Below, piece after piece: positions 7,174 through 11,949 of a stretch of 13,672 bases of DNA; position 1 is the first letter of the stretch, and each line of letters opens with the position of its first letter. Source of the stretch: DASUMP01 sp036277635 (GTDB taxonomy: Bacteria > Actinomycetota > Acidimicrobiia > IMCC26256 > PALSA-610); NCBI GenBank assembly GCA_036277635.1, contig DASUMP010000129.1, positions 1 through 13,672 of the forward strand. Reading direction: 5' to 3'. Position numbers and translations under genes: made by a program. The notes below the pieces were generated by a model. That model was not told the DNA's origin and made no database searches. It saw only the letters and a list, made by a program, of their open reading frames with translations.

Positions 7174-8175
7174 TCAGCCCTCCAGCGCGCCGCAGACCGT
7201 CTCAGTGATCAGCCGTGTGACCACGTAGGGGTCCATGTTCGCGTTCGGGCGACGATCCTCGATGTAGCCCTTCTTGTCGCGCTCGACTTGCCACGGGATG
7301 CGCACCGACGCGCCGCGGTCGGACACGCCGTAGCTGAACTCGCTCCACGGCGCGGTCTCGTGCATGCCGGTCAGGCGGTGCTCGATGTCGGCCCCGTAGT
7401 ACTCGATGTGCTCCGCGGCGCGCTTGCCGAGCGCTTCGCACGCGGCGATCACGGGCTCGTACGACTCGCGCATCGACTTCGTGGAGAAGTTCGTGTGGCA
7501 CCCCGCGCCGTTCCAGTCGCCCTTCACCGGCTTGGGGTCGAGCGTCGCCGCGATCCCGTAGTCCTCGGCGATGCGGTAGAGCAACCAGCGCGCGACCCAC
7601 AGCTGGTCGGCGACGTCGAGCGGACCGAGCGGGCCGACCTGGAACTCCCACTGTCCGGGCATCACCTCGGCGTTGATGCCTGACAACGACAGTCCGGCCT
7701 CGAGGCACGCGTCGAGGTGGGCTTCGACGACGTCGCGGCCGTAGACCTCGTCGGCGCCGACGCCGCAGTAGTAGAAGCCCTGCGGCGCGGGGAAGCCGTT
7801 GGGCGGGAAGCCGTGCGGGCGGCCGTCCTTGAAGAACGTGTACTCCTGCTCGAGACCGAACAACGGCTCGTGCTGTGCGTACTTCTCGGCGATCGGACGC
7901 AGCTCGGCGCGAGTGTTCGTGGTGTGCGGCGTCATGTCGGGGAGCAGCACCTCGCACATGACGAGCACGTCGTCGCCGCCGCGGATCGGGTCGGGGCACG
8001 TGAACACGGGCTGGAGCACGCAGTCGGAGTTGCTGCCCGGCGCCTGGTTGGTGCTCGAACCGTCGAAGCCCCAGATCGGCTGCGGGTCGCCGTTCGCCAG
8101 GATCTTCGTCTTCGAGCGCAAGCGAGCCGTCGGCTGCGTCCCGTCGATCCAGATGTACTCCGCCTTGTAGGTCAC
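7174..8175 (-). CDS. glnII: Glutamine synthetase type II (eukaryotic-type GSII)
   Basis: 333 residues, close to Streptomyces GlnII. It starts VTYKAEYIWIDGTQPTARLR, which fits the family N-terminus exactly and fixes the GTG at 8175; the open frame runs about 330 bases further upstream without family similarity. AGGAG lies five bases before the start. Motifs include WGFDGSSTNQ (35-44), GLEQEYTFF (107-115), GINAEVMPGQWEFQVGP (166-182), GAGCHTNFST (223-232), RGASVRIP (287-294) and EDRRPNANMDPY (306-317). GSII enzymes make glutamine from glutamate and ammonia, are shorter than GSI and lack the adenylylation loop, so GlnE should not control this one. Bacterial GSII genes are usually induced when nitrogen is scarce. 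It heads the glnII-glnA unit and is divergent from glnA2, sharing a 181-base control region. Confidence 0.95.
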   Translation of the reverse strand: MTYKAEYIWIDGTQPTARLRSKTKILANGDPQPIWGFDGSSTNQAPGSNSDCVLQPVFTCPDPIRGGDDVLVMCEVLLPDMTPHTTNTRAELRPIAEKYAQHEPLFGLEQEYTFFKDGRPHGFPPNGFPAPQGFYYCGVGADEVYGRDVVEAHLDACLEAGLSLSGINAEVMPGQWEFQVGPLGPLDVADQLWVARWLLYRIAEDYGIAATLDPKPVKGDWNGAGCHTNFSTKSMRESYEPVIAACEALGKRAAEHIEYYGADIEHRLTGMHETAPWSEFSYGVSDRGASVRIPWQVERDKKGYIEDRRPNANMDPYVVTRLITETVCGALEG

Positions 8176-8289
8176 CGTCGCTCCTGTCGCCGTCGCCACT
8201 CGGGATGGTTGGATGTTGGCGCGCGCAGTCTGGCGCGCCCCGGCGCTCGGCAGCATCCCGGGGCCGGATTTCCCCGTCGTTGCCCCATT

Positions 8290-8306
8290 GTGAACGGTGT
8301 GTGAAC
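8290..8306 (-). promoter_or_regulatory. Direct repeat GTTCAC-N5-GTTCAC, PHO-box/GlnR-like operator candidate
   Basis: On the minus strand GTTCAC occurs twice with an 11-bp period (GTTCACACACCGTTCAC). The period and the GTTCAC core match the 11-bp direct-repeat PHO boxes bound by actinobacterial PhoP. GlnR sites also repeat every 11 bp, but with a different core. The repeat is centred about 59 bases before the putative glnA2 start of transcription, a plausible activator position. Which regulator binds, if any, is unknown. Confidence 0.42.
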
Positions 8307-8344
8307 GGCCCGCCCGGCCTGGAAGTACGGCCCCGGAGCCCTCG

Positions 8345-8350
8345 TACACT
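8345..8350 (+). promoter_or_regulatory. Putative -10 element of glnA2, leaderless spacing
   Basis: TACACT (4 of 6 consensus bases) is followed by six bases (TGGCCG) and ATG 8357. No good -35 hexamer is present at 8322-8328, which would fit an activator-dependent promoter. No Shine-Dalgarno precedes the ATG. Confidence 0.48.
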
Positions 8351-8356
8351 TGGCCG

Positions 8357-9685
8357 ATGGAGCGCCAACACGAGTACGTGCTGCGCACCGTCGAGGAACG
8401 CGGCGTGCGGTTCGTGCGGCTGTGGTTCACCGATGTGCTCGGAGTCCTGAAGTCGGTCGAGATCACCCCCGCCGAGCTCGAGGTCGCCCTCGAGGAGGGC
8501 ATGACCTTCGACGGCTCGACGATCGAGGGCTACAGCCGGATCCAAGAGTCCGACATGCTCGCCAAGCCCGACCCGAACACGTTCGAGCTCCTGCCGAGCG
8601 CCCCCGAGCACCCCGTCGCGCGCATGTTCTGCGACGTCGAGCTGTTCTCGGGCGAGCCGTTCGACGGCGACCCGCGCGCCGTGCTGAAGCGCAACCTCGA
8701 ACGGGCGCGCGAGAAGGGGTTCACGTTCTACGTCGGTCCCGAGATGGAGTTCTTCTACTTCCGCTCGCCGACCGACGCGCAGCCAGTCGACAGCGACACC
8801 GCCGGCTACTTCGATCTCACCGCGCACGACCTCGGATCGGAGCTGCGCAAGCAGACCGTGCTCCGGCTCGAGTCGATGGGCATCCCGGTCGAGTACTCGT
8901 TCCACGAGAACGGCCCGAGTCAGCACGAGATCGACCTGCGGTACACCGACGCGCTCGCGATGGCCGACAACGTGATGACGTTCCGGTTGATCGCGAAGGA
9001 GGTCGCGCACGATCACGGCGTGCACGCGACGTTCATGCCGAAGCCGATCGCCGGTGCGTTCGGTTCCGGGATGCACACGCACCTGTCGTTGTTCGAAGGC
9101 GACGTCAACGCGTTCCACGACCCGGGCGACGAGCACGGCCTGTCGAAGGTCGGCAAGCACTTCATCGCCGGGCTGCTGGTGCACGCGCGCGAGATCGTCG
9201 CGGTCACGAACCAGTGGGTGAACAGCTACAAGCGACTGATCCCGGGCTACGAGGCGCCGGTGTACGTGTGCTGGGCTCGCAACAACCGGTCGGCGCTCGT
9301 GCGCGTGCCGCTGCCCAAGCGCGGCAAGAACGACTCGACGCGCATCGAGTTCCGCGCGCCCGACCCGGCGTGCAACCCGTACCTCGCGTTCTCGGTGATG
9401 CTCGCCGCGGGCCTGAAGGGCATCGAAGAGGGCTACGACCTCCCCCCGGAAGCCACGAACAACATCTACGAGATGACCGACGAGGAGCGGCTCGCCGAAG
9501 GGATCGGCTCGCTGCCGGCGTCGTTGGCGGAGGCCGTCGACGTGATGGAACACTCCGAGCTGGTCGCCGAGGCGCTCGGCGAGCACACGTTCGAGTACTT
9601 CATCTTGAACAAGCGCCGGGAATGGGCCGACTACAAGGCGTACGTCACGCCGTTCGAGGTCGAGCGCTACCTCGGCATGCTGTGA
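8357..9685 (+). CDS. glnA2: GlnA2-type glutamine synthetase I (GSI-alpha-like, not adenylylated)
   Basis: 442 residues. The N-terminus (MERQHEYVLRTVEERGVRFV, then RLWFTDVLGVLKSVEI) closely resembles mycobacterial GlnA2. Catalytic motifs are present: FDGSTIEG (51-58, with Asp52 at the ammonium-site position), GPEMEFF, GSGMHTHLSLFEGDVNAFH, NQWVNSYKRLIPGYEAP (Glu299 in the flap) and RNNRSALVRVP. Where GSI-beta has the adenylylated tyrosine loop, this protein has NNIYEMTDEERLAEGIGSLP, as in the shorter GSI-alpha enzymes. Arg61 (GYSRIQESD) sits where Bacillus GS has the arginine needed for glutamine feedback inhibition. Some Streptomyces GlnA2 proteins have been reported to make gamma-glutamylpolyamines, so ordinary GS activity is likely but not certain. 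ATG 8357 fits the family start and a -10 box six bases upstream. The stop overlaps the start of the GlnR-like gene. Confidence 0.93.
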   Translation: MERQHEYVLRTVEERGVRFVRLWFTDVLGVLKSVEITPAELEVALEEGMTFDGSTIEGYSRIQESDMLAKPDPNTFELLPSAPEHPVARMFCDVELFSGEPFDGDPRAVLKRNLERAREKGFTFYVGPEMEFFYFRSPTDAQPVDSDTAGYFDLTAHDLGSELRKQTVLRLESMGIPVEYSFHENGPSQHEIDLRYTDALAMADNVMTFRLIAKEVAHDHGVHATFMPKPIAGAFGSGMHTHLSLFEGDVNAFHDPGDEHGLSKVGKHFIAGLLVHAREIVAVTNQWVNSYKRLIPGYEAPVYVCWARNNRSALVRVPLPKRGKNDSTRIEFRAPDPACNPYLAFSVMLAAGLKGIEEGYDLPPEATNNIYEMTDEERLAEGIGSLPASLAEAVDVMEHSELVAEALGEHTFEYFILNKRREWADYKAYVTPFEVERYLGML

Positions 9686-10398
9686 GCACCGGCACCGACA
9701 CCTTCATGGAGATCCTCCTCGTCTACCCCGACCCGCCGCCGCCGCTGCTCGCGCAGACGCTCGATCTCGCGGGCTACCGGTGGAAGGCGGTCGCGAACGC
9801 GTCGGTGGCCACGCAGCACGAGCCCGCCGACGGATGGGCGGGCGCGATCGTGTGCGCCGACGACGACCCCGAAGGCGCGTTCGGGATCTGCCGCACGCTG
9901 CGCCGGGGTGACTCACGTCTCGAGTCGGTGCTGCTGTTGATCTCCGGCGGGCAGCTCGCCGAGCTCGAACAACGCGAAGACCTCTTCGACGACTTCTGCC
10001 TGTCGCCGTTCCACCCGAAGGAGCTCGAGGCGCGACTGCGCCACCTGTTGTGGCGCGCGGGGCGCGGTTCGAGTCCGGAGATCGCGTCGTACGCGGATCT
10101 CGTCTTGAACTTCGAGACCTACCAGGCTGCGATCTCCGGCAAGCCGCTCGACCTCACCTACATGGAGTACGAGCTGCTGAAGTTCTTCGTGTCGCACCCG
10201 GGAAAGGTGTTCACGCGCGAGCAGCTGCTGTCGCGGGTGTGGGGCTACGAGTACTACGGCGGTGCGCGCACGGTCGACGTGCACGTCCGTCGACTGCGCG
10301 CCAAGCTCGGCGAGGAGCACGCGAACCTGATCCAGACGGTTCGCTCCGTCGGCTACCGCTTCGGCCAGACGCGGTGGCCGGGAGCCAGCGCGTCGTAG
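9682..10398 (+). CDS. glnR: GlnR-like orphan OmpR-family regulator with degenerate receiver
   Basis: 238 residues from GTG 9682, which overlaps the glnA2 stop (GTGA); ATG 9706 would give 230. The C-terminal winged helix is strong: LDLTYMEYELLKFFVSHPGK (156-175), VFTREQLLSRVWGYEYYGGA, then RTVDVHVRRLRAKLG and TVRSVGYRF. The GGxRTVDVHVRRLRAKLGxEH run is what I recall for actinobacterial GlnR, the nitrogen regulator of glnA, glnII and amtB. The receiver is atypical. The acidic pair after beta1 is replaced (LLVYPDPPP), and the conserved Lys before the beta5 Pro is Ser108 (CLSPFHPKEL). An Asp (60-62) remains near the phosphorylation site. GlnR proteins are likewise phosphorylation-independent. No histidine kinase is adjacent. 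Calling it the GlnR orthologue rather than a related orphan regulator is inference. Confidence 0.8.
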   Translation: MSTGTDTFMEILLVYPDPPPPLLAQTLDLAGYRWKAVANASVATQHEPADGWAGAIVCADDDPEGAFGICRTLRRGDSRLESVLLLISGGQLAELEQREDLFDDFCLSPFHPKELEARLRHLLWRAGRGSSPEIASYADLVLNFETYQAAISGKPLDLTYMEYELLKFFVSHPGKVFTREQLLSRVWGYEYYGGARTVDVHVRRLRAKLGEEHANLIQTVRSVGYRFGQTRWPGASAS

Positions 10399-10399
10399 C

Positions 10400-11260
10400 T
10401 CAGCGTCGACTCGCGACGCGGAGGTCCGCGATCACCGGGAGGTGGTCGGAGATCGGGCGGTAGCCGTCGAAGGCGGCGTCGTTCGGCCGCGGCGTGAACA
10501 CGTCGAGCACCTCGACGGAACCGTCGTCGGGGACCAAGACGTAGTCGAGGCGTTGGTGGGGAGGCCCGACGCGACCCGACGGGTGCCGGGCGTCGTGCCA
10601 GTTCGTGTAGCCGCAGCGGACGCACTCGTCGACGGTGGGCGACGTGCCGGCGACGCCCGGGCAGCATTCGTGGTCGGCCGCGTCCGGGTGGTCGAGCGCG
10701 AACGCGTCGACGAACCCTGCCGCGCGCAGCGCGTCGTACGCGCGATCCGGGTGCTCAGCGGCCCGCGGCTTCGTGTTGAGGTCGCCGACCACGATCGGCG
10801 TGCCGCCCTCGGCGCGTCGGCGCGCGCAGAGATCGGCGAGGATCACGACGTTGCGAGCGCGCTCGACCGCCTCGGTGTGGAAATGGACGTTGAACACGTG
10901 CACGCGCGCGCCGCCGACGTCGTGCACCGACTCGACCGCGACGCGCCGGCCGCCGTCGAGGTCGTGGCCGCGCGCTGGCTTCGCGTGGCGCGCCGCGATC
11001 GTCGCGAGCCCTTCTTGCATCCACGGCGGGCGTCGCTCACGACGCTTGCTCACGAACGTCGCGCTGACGAGTGCGGGCACGCGGCGCCGCAGCCGACAGA
11101 CGAGCGGGCGGCGCGCCTCTTGCAAGCACACGACGTCGGGAGCGAGCTCGTCGAGCCGCTGGGCGAGCAGGCGGTGCTGGTGTGCACCTGCTTCCGCGCC
11201 GAGCACGTTCCAGGTGACGATCCGGAGCGAGTCGGGCGGTCGGACCGCCGGGTCGGTCAG
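10400..11260 (-). CDS. Endonuclease/exonuclease/phosphatase (EEP) superfamily protein
   Basis: From the start chosen, 286 residues. The EEP metal-phosphoesterase signature runs in order: RIVTWNVL (Asn18), VVCLQEA (Glu48), NVHFHTE (124-130), VVGDLNTKP (Asp160, Asn162), RLDYVLV (Asp239) and ISDHLPVIADL (Asp272, His273). The catalytic set is complete, so an active Mg-dependent phosphodiesterase or nuclease is likely; the substrate is unknown. Between residues 198 and 217 there are four cysteines (HECC, DECVRCG), unusual for the family and a possible metal site. The start is uncertain. GTG 11332 adds an arginine-rich stretch that overlaps the small membrane gene in another frame and looks non-coding. 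CTG 11260 has GGAGGG four bases upstream and a CTGA overlap with that gene's stop. It converges on the GlnR-like gene with one base between stops. Confidence 0.87.
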   Translation of the reverse strand: MTDPAVRPPDSLRIVTWNVLGAEAGAHQHRLLAQRLDELAPDVVCLQEARRPLVCRLRRRVPALVSATFVSKRRERRPPWMQEGLATIAARHAKPARGHDLDGGRRVAVESVHDVGGARVHVFNVHFHTEAVERARNVVILADLCARRRAEGGTPIVVGDLNTKPRAAEHPDRAYDALRAAGFVDAFALDHPDAADHECCPGVAGTSPTVDECVRCGYTNWHDARHPSGRVGPPHQRLDYVLVPDDGSVEVLDVFTPRPNDAAFDGYRPISDHLPVIADLRVASRR

Positions 11261-11406
11261 GAACCCTCCGGCGCGACGCCGGCGTCGTCGGCGTTGGTCC
11301 AGGTCTCGAGCTGGCCGAACACCAGGCTCCACAACGCTCCGCCCACGAACAGCGCGACGGGTCCGACGACGAACATCACGACGAGGATGAGCACTGCCCC
11401 GACCAC
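11257..11406 (-). CDS. Small hydrophobic membrane protein, 49 residues
   Basis: Reading from GTG 11406, the first 31 residues are almost all hydrophobic (VVGAVLILVVMFVVGPVALF, then VGGALWSLVFG). A polar tail follows (QLETWTNADDAGVAPEGS). This predicts one long or two short membrane helices with a cytoplasmic or outer tail. I do not recognise the family. The frame begins 24 bases after the ridA stop, and its own stop overlaps the likely CTG start of the EEP gene, so it sits as a coupled middle gene. No Shine-Dalgarno is seen; TAACGT seven bases upstream could be a -10 box for a leaderless message. The frame's membrane-like composition in a GC-rich region supports it being real. The start could also be GTG 11394. 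Confidence 0.6.
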   Translation of the reverse strand: MVGAVLILVVMFVVGPVALFVGGALWSLVFGQLETWTNADDAGVAPEGS

Positions 11407-11430
11407 GACGTCGACGTTAGCGCCCGCGGC

Positions 11431-11814
11431 TCAGTCGCCCAGCCACGCCCACACCTCGATCTCCACGGCCGCGCCGGCCGGCAGGGCCGCGGCTTGGATC
11501 GTGCTGCGCGCCGGACGGTGGTCGCCGAACGCTTCTGCGTACACCTCGTTCACGGTCGCGAACTCCGCCATGTCGGCGACGAACACCGTCGTCTTCGCGA
11601 CGTCGGTCAGCGTCGCGCCACAGTCGGCGAGCACCGCGACGATGTTCGCGAGCGCCTGCCGCGCCTGCGCTGCGGTGCCGTCGGCCAGACGCATGGTCGC
11701 GGGGTCGAGTCCGACCTGCCCCGCGAGCACGAGCCAGTCGCCCGCCCGGACCGCGGGTGAGTACGGACCCGCGACCGGCGGTGCGTTCGGCGTGGGAACC
11801 GGCGTCGGCGGCAT
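11431..11814 (-). CDS. ridA: RidA/YjgF family enamine/imine deaminase
   Basis: 127 residues, the normal RidA length. PNAPPVAGPYSPAVRAGDWL (9-28) and VLAGQVGLDPATM form the N-terminal signature. QARQALANIVAVLADCGATL (50-69) and TTVFVADMAEFATVNEVYAE (75-94) are the central helix and strand. The C-terminus ARSTIQAAALPAGAAVEIEV keeps Arg103, which binds the substrate carboxylate in active RidA, and Glu119. Members hydrolyse reactive enamines or imines such as 2-aminoacrylate. The open frame extends upstream to 11907 through the palindromic repeats, but ATG 11814 matches the family start and has GGGAG seven bases upstream. It is followed by the small membrane protein and the EEP gene. An unrelated role as a partner of the upstream oxidoreductase cannot be excluded; RidA homologues often sit with amine or purine catabolic genes. 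Confidence 0.92.
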   Translation of the reverse strand: MPPTPVPTPNAPPVAGPYSPAVRAGDWLVLAGQVGLDPATMRLADGTAAQARQALANIVAVLADCGATLTDVAKTTVFVADMAEFATVNEVYAEAFGDHRPARSTIQAAALPAGAAVEIEVWAWLGD

Positions 11815-11832
11815 CTCGAGACTCCCATCCGT

Positions 11833-11883
11833 CGAGCAAAGGACAACGAAGCACCATATTTGTCGCTCCGTGTCCTTTGCTCG
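11833..11883. repeat. 51-bp inverted-repeat element, copy 1
   Basis: Perfect 13-bp arms CGAGCAAAGGACA (11833-11845) and TGTCCTTTGCTCG (11871-11883) flank a 25-base centre. The centre can extend the stem (CGAAGC against GCTCCG, one mismatch). It lacks a following T-run on either strand, so it is not a standard intrinsic terminator. Confidence 0.9.
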
Positions 11884-11893
11884 GGGGTGAGCT

Positions 11894-11944
11894 CGAGCAA
11901 AGGACAACGAAGGACCGTATGTGTCGCTCAGTGTCCTTTGCTCG
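11894..11944. repeat. 51-bp inverted-repeat element, copy 2
   Basis: Same orientation and length as copy 1, 61 bp downstream, with 10 bases between. Arms (11894-11906 and 11932-11944) are identical to copy 1; the centre differs at four positions. It ends five bases before the stop codon of the oxidoreductase gene (11950-11952). Confidence 0.9.
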
Positions 11945-11949
11945 GTGGG

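Larger units (their letters stand above)
8176..8356. promoter_or_regulatory. Shared glnII / glnA2 control region
   Basis: This 181-base divergent intergenic region holds the start signals of both synthetase genes. It contains an 11-bp-period direct repeat (8290-8306) and a -10-like box for glnA2 (8345-8350). A short GC-rich inverted repeat lies in the presumed glnII leader (7-bp arms GGCGCGC/GCGCGCC, 8218-8239). No clear -10/-35 pair for glnII was found. Co-regulation by the nearby GlnR-like protein is inference. Confidence 0.55.

Noticed and set aside
8218..8239. GGCGCGC-N8-GCGCGCC inverted repeat in the glnII leader
   Set aside because: Short and all G/C in a GC-rich genome; noted within the control region but too weak to call a riboswitch or attenuator.
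7202..9586. 794-residue minus-strand open frame spanning glnA2 and glnII
   Set aside because: It crosses two unambiguous genes and the control region between them, with low-complexity composition; it is a shadow frame.
8350..9681. Plus-strand open frame extending about 440 residues upstream of the GlnR-like start
   Set aside because: The extension is an Arg/Ala-rich shadow of glnA2 in another frame; the regulator's receiver domain starts only at about 9706.
11815..11907. N-terminal extension of ridA through copy 1 of the repeat
   Set aside because: RidA proteins begin close to MPP...; the extension is translated palindrome and the start at 11814 has its own Shine-Dalgarno.
11833..11944. CRISPR-like array
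   Set aside because: Only two units, each an internal palindrome, and the variable part is a near-identical centre rather than unique spacers.
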